Origin: Betaproteobacteria bacterium
GTDB taxonomy: Bacteria; Pseudomonadota; Gammaproteobacteria; Burkholderiales; SG8-41
NCBI GenBank assembly: GCA_900299145.1
Contig: OMIN01000087.1
Span: 1-64,000, forward strand
Direction of reading: 5' to 3'
Length of the DNA stretch: 64,000 nt
The notes under the pieces are model-generated. The model worked only from the letters and a program-made list of their open reading frames with translations, was not told the origin of the DNA and searched no databases. Shown one piece after another: positions 1-8,129 of the stretch (position 1 is its first letter; each line of letters begins with the position of its first letter). A program made the position numbers and the translations under genes.

Positions 1-2132
1 CCCTGCAGCTGCGCCAGCTCGCGGCGTGTAGCGGTGACTGCATCCACGTCGTCGGCGCGCCGTTGCAGCGGCATGGGTTTGGCAGCGGGTTTCGCCGCGG
101 GTTTGGGTACCGGCGCCACTGTTTTTGCCGGCGGCACGGATGAAGGCGCGGGCGCTTGTTGTGCGCTGCCAAGGCGCGCGCGGTTTTCCGGCGGCTCGCC
201 GTCTAAGGCCCGAATACCGATAGTCGCCATCGCGTTTTCCTTGAGGTGAGTCCGCCCGCGGTCTTCCACCGGCGCGGGGATGCGCCCCTTGGGAAACTCG
301 CGCTCCCACCACGTAATGCGTTGCTGATAACGCGCGGCGATCTGATTCAGGTGCGCCTGATTGTCAACCTCGCGGCGCGCAACGCCCGCGGCCACCAGTC
401 GCTCGTATTCGTCGCGCAGCTCCGGCGGCGGCGTGATTTCAAAGCGCGCATAGTCCGCAACAATCTCCAGCACGATCAGCGAAGTCTCGCGCGTGACCAG
501 CCCGAACCGCCGGCCCAGCCGCCGGATCTCGCCGCGATTCAATGCGTATTCGCCTTCCAGCGCATTAATTTGCATGCGCGCCCAGGCAGGTGCGGCCTGG
601 GCCGCCGGATAGCGCCCGGCCTGCACTGGTACGGTGAACGTCTGTTGCCGGCCGCCCGGACCACCCGCCTCACGCAGGCGCAACACCACGGAACCGGTAT
701 CGCGCGTCAGCAGGCCCGTCACCACCGCGCTGCCCGCTCGCAATTCCGCGAGCGTGCGCGTGACACCCGTGCCTTCCACCAAGGCAATTTGCCATGCCAC
801 GCCGGTGAGTTTGCGCAGCGCTGCGTCCGCGGATTCCGCCAGCAGATCAATCGCCTGCCCGCCGCTCATTCGCGCCAACCGCGCCAGCGCCGCGTGATCA
901 GCCTGCGCCGATGATGACACGCTGTAGATCGGCGCGGCACCCGGTTTGATGACGGCGTCGCCGTAGTTCGACAACCCGTCGCTAAAGAGCAGAACTTCAC
1001 CCGTGGCGGCACTGAAGTTCACCGCGCCAAGGTTGGTGGCGCCGTCGTAGACCGTGTGTTCCAGCGCCTCGCGCAGTGCCTGCCAGTTGCCGCCATTCAC
1101 GTTGAAGGCTTGCGGCGCTTCGGCTTGATCGCGTACGCGGATGAGTTGCACGCGCGACTCGCGCGCCTTCTGAAAATACGCCTGCAACAACGCCAGTTCG
1201 CGCGCATGATTGCGCGCCGCACCCGACGCGGAGCTGTCCCACACCAGCGTCACGTCACGAGCAATCGTGCGTGATTCAGCACGCTGACCGCCCGGCGAAT
1301 TCAGCGGAATTTCCGCGCGAAAATAGGTTTGGCCCTCCATCGTTTGCGTATAGGCGATCAACTGCCGCGCGGCCGGTATCGCCACGTCCAGCAGTCCCCC
1401 GCTGGTGAGATTCCGGCGCGTTATTTGCGCTTCGTGCACATCGGCATTCCGCGTAAACGCCAGGCCCGCAGGGGCGTTGCCGCCACTCAAGCCTTGCGCG
1501 CCTTGCACCACCGGCGCACTGCTCGCGCCGCTGACCGTCATCCTAAAATCAAACGTCTGCACGGCATCGGGGTATTCCAGCGGCAGCCGGTAGTTGAAAC
1601 GCCCGTTCTGGTACGCCAGCGTTTCAACGTAGCGAATCATCACGCGCCGTTCGCGCATCGGAAATATCGGATACACGCGCAACTTGTAATTGTTGCCCTG
1701 AGTCACCTGTAGCAGGCCCGGATCAACCTGCCGGCGCGTGATTTCCTCAAACACGGCTTGCGCGCGTGCTTTTTCCACCGGCACGGCGTCGCGCATCACG
1801 CCGTTGATATCGAGCGCAAAGCCGGTGACTTCCTGCCCTTCCATCAGTCGAAACTGCAATTCGCCTTCGAGCTGGCGGTTGTTGGGGTTGAAAAACACCA
1901 TCTCGACGCGTGTTTCGGCCAGCGCACCGGCGATCGACGTGGTGATTTTCACTTCGCGCGTTTGTATCGGCAGTGCACCCGCCGGCGCGAGAATCATGGG
2001 CGGCGCGATGCGGCGCAGGGGTAACGTTGCGTTTGCCGGTGCCGAGACCAGTACGGCCAGCAGCGCCAGCCAAAGCACGAAAAAGCGCTGCAGCAACGCG
2101 GCACGCGCAGGGTCAAATGCGGGATGATTCAT
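1..2132 (-). CDS. VIT and VWA domain protein (3' end outside window)
   Basis: The reading frame is open from an ATG at 2132 to the window edge, giving about 710 residues without a stop. A GGAGAG ribosome site lies just upstream of the ATG. The N-terminus is a signal peptide or membrane anchor (about residues 14-35: FFVLWLALLAVLVS, then APANA). Residues about 40-165 match a VIT domain (EGELQFRL, FALDINGVMRDAVPVEKARA, VYPIFPMRERRVMIRY). A von Willebrand A domain follows, with the MIDAS motif D-S-S-A-S at about residue 299. The C-terminal part is rich in Pro, Ala and Lys (AKPAAKPAAKPMP). VIT-VWA proteins resemble inter-alpha-trypsin inhibitor heavy chains and usually act in metal-dependent adhesion outside the membrane. 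No LPXTG or PEP-CTERM signal is visible in the part present. The family call is firm; the role is not known. Confidence 0.85.
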   Translation of the reverse strand, partial: MNHPAFDPARAALLQRFFVLWLALLAVLVSAPANATLPLRRIAPPMILAPAGALPIQTREVKITTSIAGALAETRVEMVFFNPNNRQLEGELQFRLMEGQEVTGFALDINGVMRDAVPVEKARAQAVFEEITRRQVDPGLLQVTQGNNYKLRVYPIFPMRERRVMIRYVETLAYQNGRFNYRLPLEYPDAVQTFDFRMTVSGASSAPVVQGAQGLSGGNAPAGLAFTRNADVHEAQITRRNLTSGGLLDVAIPAARQLIAYTQTMEGQTYFRAEIPLNSPGGQRAESRTIARDVTLVWDSSASGAARNHARELALLQAYFQKARESRVQLIRVRDQAEAPQAFNVNGGNWQALREALEHTVYDGATNLGAVNFSAATGEVLLFSDGLSNYGDAVIKPGAAPIYSVSSSAQADHAALARLARMSGGQAIDLLAESADAALRKLTGVAWQIALVEGTGVTRTLAELRAGSAVVTGLLTRDTGSVVLRLREAGGPGGRQQTFTVPVQAGRYPAAQAAPAWARMQINALEGEYALNRGEIRRLGRRFGLVTRETSLIVLEIVADYARFEITPPPELRDEYERLVAAGVARREVDNQAHLNQIAARYQQRITWWEREFPKGRIPAPVEDRGRTHLKENAMATIGIRALDGEPPENRARLGSAQQAPAPSSVPPAKTVAPVPKPAAKPAAKPMPLQRRADDVDAVTATRRELAQLQ

Positions 2133-2215
2133 GAGGCACTCTCCGTGTGATGAGCCCGTATAAACGCAGCCCCGTGAATAGTGGGGTTAAGCTCAGCAAA
2201 AGTTTCCAGATTTCT

Positions 2216-2233
2216 AAATAAAAACAGATACTT
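2216..2233 (-). repeat. AT-rich dispersed motif, copy 1
   Basis: Read on the minus strand this is AAGTATCTGTTTTTATTT, matching AASTATYTGWTTTTATT at all 17 positions. It lies in the gap between the divergent VIT/VWA gene and the esterase. Nothing else is recognisable in the 2133-2396 gap. Confidence 0.75.
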
Positions 2234-2396
2234 GCAGCAAATCTACACGAGCCATCGAAATTCGACTGACTGGCAAGGGTTGGGTTCCCGCCGTAGCTTG
2301 CTGCTGCCGACAGCCGCCCCCACCGCGCGTCGTTGACAGCGCGTCGGTTTAACGTTATTCAAGCGGTACACCCAACTTGCTGCTTCAGGAAATCTC

Positions 2397-3260
2397 ATGC
2401 CCACAAGCTACAACCCCGCCGCCCAATTCGAAATCAAGGTCTGGGATGTCGAATTCCGCAAAACCATCAAGCGCCAGTTGATGGCGCGCATTTACCAACC
2501 CCAAGGCACGGGGCCGTTCCCGGTGCTGCTCGACCTGCACGGCGGGGCGTGGAACAACAAGGATCGCCACGCCAACGCGCCGATGGATGAAGCCATCGCC
2601 AAAAGCGGCGTGCTGGTGGTGGCCATCGACATGACGCAAGCGCCCGAAGCGCCTTACCCCGCGTGCGTGCAGGAAGCGAGCTACGGCATCCGCTGGTTGA
2701 AATCCAAAGCCATCGAATGGAACGGCGATTCCGCCACACTGGGCGTGCTGGGCAGTTCCAGCGGCGGCCACGTGGCGCAGCTGTTGGGTATGCGGCCCAA
2801 CGATGGGCGCTACAACGTGCATGCACTGCCGGGCGCGCCAGGCATTAATTCGCGCGTGGCGTATATTGCAACGCGTTCGCCGATCAGTGATCCGTTTGCA
2901 CGCTTCAAGCAGGCCGAGAAAATGAAGCGCGATCACATGATCAAGAACAGCACCACGTTTTTCAACCCTTGGGAATCGATACACGAAGCCAACCCGCAGG
3001 AAATGCTCGATCGTGGCGAGAAAGTCGAGCTGCCACCGCTGCTCATCATGCAGGGCGGCCTCGACGACAATGTGATTCCGGTGATACAGGAAAAATTTTC
3101 CGCGGCGTATCGCAAGGCGGGCGGCCACTGTCAATACGAGTTGTACGAAGGCTGCTCACACGAATGGGTGGCGGAGCCGTGTGAGGCCACCACGCGTGCG
3201 CAAAATATGGTGAAGGGCTTTATCGCCGAGCAGTTGGCGGCCGGACGCAAGGCAATCTAA
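2397..3260 (+). CDS. alpha/beta hydrolase, carboxylesterase-like
   Basis: A 287-residue cytoplasmic alpha/beta hydrolase of the BD-FAE/hormone-sensitive-lipase type, probably a carboxylesterase. The oxyanion-hole motif HGGAW is at residues 48-52. The nucleophile elbow G-S-S-S-G puts the catalytic Ser at about 121. The acid is in GGLDDNVIP (Asp223/224) and the base is His255 in CSHEW. No signal peptide is present. The ATG at 2397 follows AGGAAA by a short spacer. It stands alone, divergent from the VIT/VWA gene, so the substrate cannot be inferred from its neighbours. Confidence 0.85.
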   Translation: MPTSYNPAAQFEIKVWDVEFRKTIKRQLMARIYQPQGTGPFPVLLDLHGGAWNNKDRHANAPMDEAIAKSGVLVVAIDMTQAPEAPYPACVQEASYGIRWLKSKAIEWNGDSATLGVLGSSSGGHVAQLLGMRPNDGRYNVHALPGAPGINSRVAYIATRSPISDPFARFKQAEKMKRDHMIKNSTTFFNPWESIHEANPQEMLDRGEKVELPPLLIMQGGLDDNVIPVIQEKFSAAYRKAGGHCQYELYEGCSHEWVAEPCEATTRAQNMVKGFIAEQLAAGRKAI

Positions 3261-3287
3261 AATAACAACCGCCCGGCAGGGCATTGT

Positions 3288-3304
3288 AACTATTTGTTTT
3301 TATT
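3288..3304 (+). repeat. AT-rich dispersed motif, copy 2
   Basis: AACTATTTGTTTTTATT is a perfect consensus copy. A second T-rich stretch (GTTTTACC) follows after four bases. It sits 28 bp upstream of the lectin-like gene start, downstream of the esterase stop. Confidence 0.8.
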
Positions 3305-3331
3305 ATAGTTTTACCATAACTGGAGGAAGTG

Positions 3332-4000
3332 ATGAATCAATCAGGCGCAGTCAAAGCAGCAGTGTTGGGTGTCGCGACATTGTCGTTGAGTGTCGCAAGT
3401 GGCGTGTATTCACAACAGGCCGCGCCGGAAATGTCGTTCTTCATTACCAGCGTGGGTTCGGGCAAAGGTGCGGATCTCGGCGGCATCGAGGGCGCGGATC
3501 GCCATTGCCAGAACCTTGCGGCGGCGGCGGGCGCGGGCAAGAAAACCTGGCGCGCCTATCTCAGCACCACGGGTTCGCCGTCTGTCAACGCGCGTGACCG
3601 CATTGGCAAAGGCCCGTGGTACAGCAGCGAGGGGCGCCTCATCGCTCGCAGCGTCGACGAACTGCACACCGTGAACAACATTAACCGTCTGGTGGCAAAG
3701 GACGAAAAAGGCCAGATCGTCAAAGGCCGCGGCGACCGCCCCAACACGCACGACATTCTCACCGGCTCCATGCCGGACGGGCGCGCATCGGCGGCGAAGG
3801 AAGACACCACCTGCGGCAATTACACGAAGAGCACCGATGGCGCCGGCGCCGTGCTACTGGGGCATCACGACCGTTCCGGCTTGCGCGACGACGAACCGTC
3901 ACGTTCATGGAATTCCTCGCACCCATCGCGCGGCTGCAGCCAGGCCAATCTGGTAGCCACCGGCGGCGCCGGCTTGTTCTATTGTTTCGCGGTGAATTGA
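3332..4000 (+). CDS. secreted lectin-like protein
   Basis: A 222-residue exported protein. A signal peptide covers about residues 1-28 (hydrophobic AAVLGVATLSLSVASGV, then YSQQA). The rest resembles the bacterial C-type-lectin/endostatin-like fold: FFITS near the start, then G-ADRHCQ, AYLST, RDRIGKGPWYS, NTHDILTGS, TCGNYT, SWNSSHPSRGC and FYCFAVN at the end. Cysteine pairs in that order are typical of the fold. I chose the ATG at 3332, which has GGAGG five bases upstream, rather than the GTG one codon earlier. Ligand unknown. A single gene without an obvious operon. Confidence 0.7.
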   Translation: MNQSGAVKAAVLGVATLSLSVASGVYSQQAAPEMSFFITSVGSGKGADLGGIEGADRHCQNLAAAAGAGKKTWRAYLSTTGSPSVNARDRIGKGPWYSSEGRLIARSVDELHTVNNINRLVAKDEKGQIVKGRGDRPNTHDILTGSMPDGRASAAKEDTTCGNYTKSTDGAGAVLLGHHDRSGLRDDEPSRSWNSSHPSRGCSQANLVATGGAGLFYCFAVN

Positions 4001-4047
4001 TCGCCTCCTTTTTCCACCGCATTGCAAACCCTGGGCGCCACTGACCC

Positions 4048-4575
4048 ATGGCGCTCAAGGCCACCATCTTCAAGGCGTCCGTGCAGATCAGCGACACGGA
4101 CCGCAACTATTACGCCTCACACGCGCTGACGCTGGCGCGCCACCCGTCCGAAACTGATGAACGCATGATGGTACGGCTGCTCGCATTTGCGCTACATGCC
4201 GATGAACGGCTGGAATTCGGCAAGGGCGTGAGTGACGAGGACGAACCGGCGCTTTGGCTCAAGGATTTAACCGGTGCAGTTCAGCTGTGGATCGAAGTCG
4301 GTCAGCCCGATGAAAGACGGCTGCGCAAGGCCTGCGGGCGCGCCACGCAAGTCATGGTCTACAGCTACGGCGGCCCCGCTGCGACGATGTGGCGCGAACA
4401 AATCACCGCCGTCGCCACGCGCACGCGCAATCTCGGCATACGCACCATTCCACGCGAAGCCGGCCAGGCCATGGCAAAGCTCGCCCAGCGCGGCATGGAT
4501 TTGAGTTACACCGTGCAGGAAGGACAGGTGTGGGTCAGCGATGGGCGGGACACGGTGCTGGTGGCGCTGGGATAG
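4048..4575 (+). CDS. yaeQ: YaeQ family protein
   Basis: A 175-residue protein matching YaeQ along its full length: MALKATIFKA start, SDTDRNYY, HPSETDERMMVRLLAFAL, WIEVGQPDERR, and the C-terminal D-G. YaeQ adopts a PD-(D/E)XK-like nuclease fold. Its cellular role is unclear, although an old report linked it to suppression of rfaH loss. No clear Shine-Dalgarno lies before the ATG at 4048, which follows the lectin-like gene by 47 bp. Confidence 0.9.
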   Translation: MALKATIFKASVQISDTDRNYYASHALTLARHPSETDERMMVRLLAFALHADERLEFGKGVSDEDEPALWLKDLTGAVQLWIEVGQPDERRLRKACGRATQVMVYSYGGPAATMWREQITAVATRTRNLGIRTIPREAGQAMAKLAQRGMDLSYTVQEGQVWVSDGRDTVLVALG

Positions 4576-4603
4576 CTGGATAGCCGGGATAGCTGGGATA
4601 GGG
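4569..4603 (+). repeat. short imperfect tandem repeat over yaeQ stop
   Basis: Four imperfect 8-9-bp units of GGGATAGCT / GGATAGCC type run through and past the yaeQ stop codon at 4573-4575. This looks like local slippage and has no recognised function. Confidence 0.6.
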
Positions 4604-4622
4604 CAAGAACAGCGACGCAGCC

Positions 4623-4913
4623 ATGGAACTCGCCGGACTGATTGTGCTCTTACTGCTGGGCTGGCTGTGGTACGACAGCCTTAACGCGCGCGAAATCGCG
4701 GTGCGCGCCGCGAAAGGGGCGTGCGAATCGGAAAATCTGCTGTTTCTGGATGACACTGTCGGCATCCGCAGCCTGAAACTCGCGCGTAACGGCGAGGGCC
4801 GCGTGCAGTTGCAGCGCGCGTATGATTTTGAGTTCAGTGACACCGGCAACAACCGTTTGCGGGGCAGTGTGGTGATGTTGGGCAAACGCGTGGCACTGCT
4901 TAACATCGGTTAG
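4623..4913 (+). CDS. DUF3301 membrane-anchored protein
   Basis: A 96-residue protein with one N-terminal transmembrane segment (about residues 4-18, LAGLIVLLLLGWLWYDS) followed by a small soluble domain containing CESENLLFLDDTV, RAYDFEFSDTGNNR and G-VVMLGKR. These are hallmarks of the DUF3301 family found across Beta- and Gammaproteobacteria. Function unknown. It lies between yaeQ and the TonB-like gene on the same strand, and the three may be co-transcribed. Confidence 0.85.
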   Translation: MELAGLIVLLLLGWLWYDSLNAREIAVRAAKGACESENLLFLDDTVGIRSLKLARNGEGRVQLQRAYDFEFSDTGNNRLRGSVVMLGKRVALLNIG

Positions 4914-4994
4914 CACTTGTCGCGGCAACCTTGATGTAAACTGTTGTTTTAATTGCCTAATTTACAAGAGCAGCCGCAGGCTTGCCAGCACCGC

Positions 4995-5870
4995 ATGAGC
5001 GCCACTTTCGACGATTTGCATCGTCCGCGCCACGACGGCGTCACCATTCCCACGATTGTCATCTGGATGGTGCTGTCGGTGCTGCTGCACGTCGCGCTGT
5101 TGCTGTGGGCGCCGCCACTGACAAAACCCAACACCGAAGAACCGGTGCCTCCGCCGTTGACCGCTTACCTGCAATCCGCGCCGCAGCCGCCGGCGCCGCA
5201 GCCCCCCATGGTGGTTCCGCCGCCACCGCGTGCCGCGCGCGCCACGCCGTCCCCGCCCAAACAGCCCGCGCAACCGGCACAGCCCCCGGCGCCGGTAATC
5301 GCACTGGCGAAACCCCAGCCAGCCGCACCCAGCTTTACCACGCCCGCATCACCGCCGGAGCCGCCCCCGAAGCCCGCGCCACAGGCAACCACGCCGCCGC
5401 CGGAAGCCGATTTCGCCGCCATGGTCGCGGCACGCAGGCGCGCGCGTGGCGAGGAAGGGCCGCCGTCCGAGAACGAAACCGCCAACCGTGGCACGCAGGT
5501 TGCCGCAGCATCAAAAACGCAGCCGACCATCACCTTCGGCGAGCGTCCACCCACGCCCAGCGGCGGCCTTTTTCAGATACGCCGGCGCGGCTACGATTAC
5601 GCCGAGTTCATGTTCTTCGGCTGGAACCAGAACTTCGGGCGCGCTGTGCCGCAATTGATCGAAGTGCGAAAGGACGGGAACGCCGACATCTACATTGCCG
5701 TCGTGCGCAGAATCATCGCGCTCATCCGCGATCATGAGCGCGGCGATTTTCAGTGGTACTCGCGCCGCATCGGAAAGAATCTGACGCTATCGGCGCGCGC
5801 GCGCGATAACGCCGGGCTGGAGGAATTCATGCTGCTGGAGTTTTACGAGGACTTGCACCGTTATCGGTGA
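4995..5870 (+). CDS. proline-rich TonB-like membrane protein
   Basis: A 291-residue protein resembling energy-transducer (TonB/TolA) architecture. It has a short cytoplasmic N-terminus, a transmembrane helix at about residues 18-38 (TIPTIVIWMVLSVLLHVALL), a long Pro/Ala-rich periplasmic spacer (about 45-150) and a compact C-terminal domain (about 190-290, with RRGYDYAEFMFFGWNQNF). The C-terminal domain does not show a clear canonical TonB signature, so its partner is uncertain. I prefer the ATG at 4995; the frame is open back to a TTG at 4953 that would add 14 residues. Confidence 0.65.
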   Translation: MSATFDDLHRPRHDGVTIPTIVIWMVLSVLLHVALLLWAPPLTKPNTEEPVPPPLTAYLQSAPQPPAPQPPMVVPPPPRAARATPSPPKQPAQPAQPPAPVIALAKPQPAAPSFTTPASPPEPPPKPAPQATTPPPEADFAAMVAARRRARGEEGPPSENETANRGTQVAAASKTQPTITFGERPPTPSGGLFQIRRRGYDYAEFMFFGWNQNFGRAVPQLIEVRKDGNADIYIAVVRRIIALIRDHERGDFQWYSRRIGKNLTLSARARDNAGLEEFMLLEFYEDLHRYR

Positions 5871-5942
5871 CGCCGGAAAGGCAGAATGATTGTGTTGCGT
5901 AAGGCCTGGTGGCGGCGAGGCGCTTCCCCGCCTTCTCCCTAA

Positions 5943-5970
5943 CCCTCTCCTGCCTCAAGGCAGGGGAGGG
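5943..5970. repeat. inverted repeat between convergent genes
   Basis: CCCTCTCCTGCCT and AGGCAGGGGAGGG form a 13-bp stem with one wobble pair and a 2-base loop. It lies between the convergent TonB-like gene and the PQQ dehydrogenase gene. It could terminate in either direction, though no long U tract follows. Similar CCCTCTCCC palindromes are scattered in many betaproteobacterial genomes. Confidence 0.6.
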
Positions 5971-5998
5971 AGTTTCTTGGTCGTGGAGAAAATCGCCA

Positions 5999-7660
5999 TC
6001 AATCCTTCATCAACGCAAACGTCCACACTGACCCGCCGGTGGGTATCACCGCACCCGCCGAGCGGCTGGGGTTGCTGCCGCCACGGCCCGACAGCACGGT
6101 GACGTACTGCTGGCCCTTGTGCGTGTAGGTGATGACCGGCGCGTTAATGCTGGAGCCGGTTTTGAATTGCCACAGTTGCTTGCCGGTTTCCTGATCGAGC
6201 GCGATGACTTCGCCGGTGAGCTTTCCGGTAAACAGCAAGCCGCCGTCGGTGCCGAGCGTACCCGCCGACACCGCAAAATCACGCAGCGGAATCTTCCACG
6301 CGGTTTTCCCGGTGAGCGGGTTCATCGCCACATGATAGCCGGTGATTTCGGGAATCTTCGAGCTGGTTTCGATACCGGTGTAGCCCGAACCGATCACCAG
6401 CTTTTCGTCGACGAACTTCATGACGCGGAAGATTTCCCACGAGTTCAGATACAGCATGCCGGTGCGCGGATTGAACGCAGACAGCGAGGCATTGGTGCCC
6501 AGCCGCGGATTCAGATCGATGGTTTCGCCTTTCACTGCCTTGTCATAGAGATCGGTCAGAACGGGGCGGCCGGTTTTCAGATCAATGTATTTGGCCCAGT
6601 TTTGCGCGGTGAACGGGTGCGCGGCAATGGGTTTGCCGTTGGTGCGGTCGAGCACGTAAACAAAGCCATTCTTATTGACGTTAATCAGCACCTTGCGCGG
6701 CTTGCCGTCAATTTGAATGTCAGCGACGATGTTTTCAGCCGTAGCGTCGTAATCGTAGCTGTCGTTTGGCATGAACTGGTAGTACCACACCATCTCGCCG
6801 GTCTTGGGGCGTATCGCCAGCACGCTGGCGGCGAACAGGCTATCCATGCCCGCGCGGTATTTCGGGTTGTACGGCTCGGCATTGCCGGTGCCGACGAACA
6901 CCAGGTCCAGGTCTGGATCGTAGGTCACCGGCTGCCAAGTCGCCGCACCGCCGTATTTCCACGCGTCGGGCAATTCCTTGTTCGGCCACGTCTCCGAACC
7001 TGGCTCGCCCGGCGCGGGCACTGTCCAGCGGCGCCACAGTTGCTTGCCGGTGTCAGGGTCGTAACCATCGATGAAGCCGCGCGCGGTGCGGTCGCCGCCC
7101 GCCACGCCTGAAATCAGCACGCCGTTGACGATGGTGGGCTGCACAATGCCGCCGTAGCTTTCCTTCCATTCGCCGAATTTGGTTTTCCAGATTTCCTTGC
7201 CGGTTTTCATATCGAGCGCGGCGACGTGCCCGTCGATGTTTTGCCGGTACAGCTTGCCGTTATAGATCGTCGCGTGGCCGCGCAGATACGCGCCGCCGGT
7301 GGTCACGCGCAGCGCAGCACGGTCGTACGTCACAGGTGTGCGCCAGATTTGCCGGCCAGTGGCGATGTCGATGGCGAACGTCCAGTTGCCGTTCACCACG
7401 TACATCACGCCGTTGTAGACCGTGGGCTGCGACAATTCGCCCATGTCGTTCGCAAGACTGAAATTCCACACCGGCACCAGCCGTTTGACGTTGGACTTGT
7501 TGATCTGATTCAGCGAACTCCAACTGCGCGCGTGATACCCCATGCCGTGCGACAACACGTTGTCGGTGTTCTTGCCGTCGTTCAGAATCTCTTCGGCAGT
7601 CTGCGAAAAACTTGAATTAAAACAAATACTTAGCAATACACCTGCCAGAATCTTTTTCAT
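5999..7660 (-). CDS. PQQ-dependent alcohol dehydrogenase, Ln-type (copy A)
   Basis: A 553-residue periplasmic quinoprotein of the methanol/ethanol dehydrogenase family that oxidises alcohols or aldehydes with PQQ and passes electrons to cytochrome c. Signal peptide about 1-20. Tryptophan-docking repeats (such as ALDMKTGKEIWKT) recur through the propeller. The active site has Asn260 (GTGN), catalytic Asp303 and Asp305 in SYDYD; the second Asp is the lanthanide ligand of XoxF enzymes. The usual Glu ligand is Asp190 (GGDRTARG). The vicinal Cys-Cys is absent (region about 110-125). It is the last gene of the minus-strand run, 140 bp after the cytochrome. The ATG at 7660 follows AGGGAG. Family certain; substrate unknown. 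Confidence 0.9.
   Translation of the reverse strand: MKKILAGVLLSICFNSSFSQTAEEILNDGKNTDNVLSHGMGYHARSWSSLNQINKSNVKRLVPVWNFSLANDMGELSQPTVYNGVMYVVNGNWTFAIDIATGRQIWRTPVTYDRAALRVTTGGAYLRGHATIYNGKLYRQNIDGHVAALDMKTGKEIWKTKFGEWKESYGGIVQPTIVNGVLISGVAGGDRTARGFIDGYDPDTGKQLWRRWTVPAPGEPGSETWPNKELPDAWKYGGAATWQPVTYDPDLDLVFVGTGNAEPYNPKYRAGMDSLFAASVLAIRPKTGEMVWYYQFMPNDSYDYDATAENIVADIQIDGKPRKVLINVNKNGFVYVLDRTNGKPIAAHPFTAQNWAKYIDLKTGRPVLTDLYDKAVKGETIDLNPRLGTNASLSAFNPRTGMLYLNSWEIFRVMKFVDEKLVIGSGYTGIETSSKIPEITGYHVAMNPLTGKTAWKIPLRDFAVSAGTLGTDGGLLFTGKLTGEVIALDQETGKQLWQFKTGSSINAPVITYTHKGQQYVTVLSGRGGSNPSRSAGAVIPTGGSVWTFALMKD
7615..7631 (-). repeat. AT-rich dispersed motif, copy 3 (in signal peptide)
   Basis: Read on the minus strand: AAGTATTTGTTTTAATT, one mismatch to consensus, followed by a second T tract (GTTTTT). 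It lies inside the signal-peptide codons of PQQ dehydrogenase copy A (L-S-I-C-F-N-S). Confidence 0.7.
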
Positions 7661-7718
7661 CGTTACGCTCCCTTTTTAATGGCAATCATCTTTCCCACGT
7701 ATACATCACAACCAACGC

Positions 7719-7746
7719 CGTCGTTCCCGTGCAGGCGGGAATGACG
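7719..7746. repeat. REP-like palindrome
   Basis: CGTCGTTCCCG and CGGGAATGACG form an 11-bp stem with one mismatch around the loop TGCAGG. It is in the gap between the cytochrome and PQQ copy A. It belongs to the GTCATTCCCGC...GCGGGAATGAC palindrome type common in proteobacterial intergenic regions, and may stabilise the upstream mRNA or attenuate transcription into copy A. A related copy is at 51972. Confidence 0.7.
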
Positions 7747-7800
7747 TGATTGGGTTTTCATCGTTTCATGCTTTTTCGAACCAGTAGCGATAGCAAAAAG

Positions 7801-8112
7801 CTATTTTTCCCCCTGCGAAAAATAAGCCCACAACGCCTCAATTTCCGGCGGCTTTAACACATCGCCCCACGGCGGCATGTTACCCCGGCCATTGGTCACC
7901 GACTGTATAAAGCGTTGCCGGTCGTCCTTCGGAATGGTGGCCAGATCTATGGCCCACTCCGGATTTTTCATGCGGTTGCCGTGGCAGGTGGCGCAATTGC
8001 GGGCGTAGATTTCGCCGCCGGCTTTGATTTGCTCCGGCGTCACGGCCTGCGCAGCCGCCAGCGAACTGGCCAACAACGTTACAACACCCAACCCCGTTTG
8101 TAACTTCATCAT
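7801..8112 (-). CDS. class I cytochrome c, partner of PQQ dehydrogenases
   Basis: A 103-residue secreted mono-haem cytochrome c. The signal peptide ends near residue 22 (SSLAAAQA). The haem motif CATCH is at 40-44, and the likely axial Met79 is in RGNMPPW. The tail LKPPEIEALWAYF is closely matched by the cytochrome at 60419, which sits beside the fourth PQQ dehydrogenase. It starts 17 bp after the stop of PQQ copy B, so it is very likely the electron acceptor for these enzymes. The start is one of two consecutive ATGs (8112 or 8109) behind GGGGA; an upstream extension to 8157 has no signal-peptide character. Confidence 0.88.
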   Translation of the reverse strand: MMKLQTGLGVVTLLASSLAAAQAVTPEQIKAGGEIYARNCATCHGNRMKNPEWAIDLATIPKDDRQRFIQSVTNGRGNMPPWGDVLKPPEIEALWAYFSQGEK

Positions 8113-8129
8113 CGTACTAATTCCCCTTT

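Noticed and set aside
4938-4954. AAACTGTTGTTTTAATT before the TonB-like gene
   Set aside because: Aligns only with a gap, so not counted as a copy.
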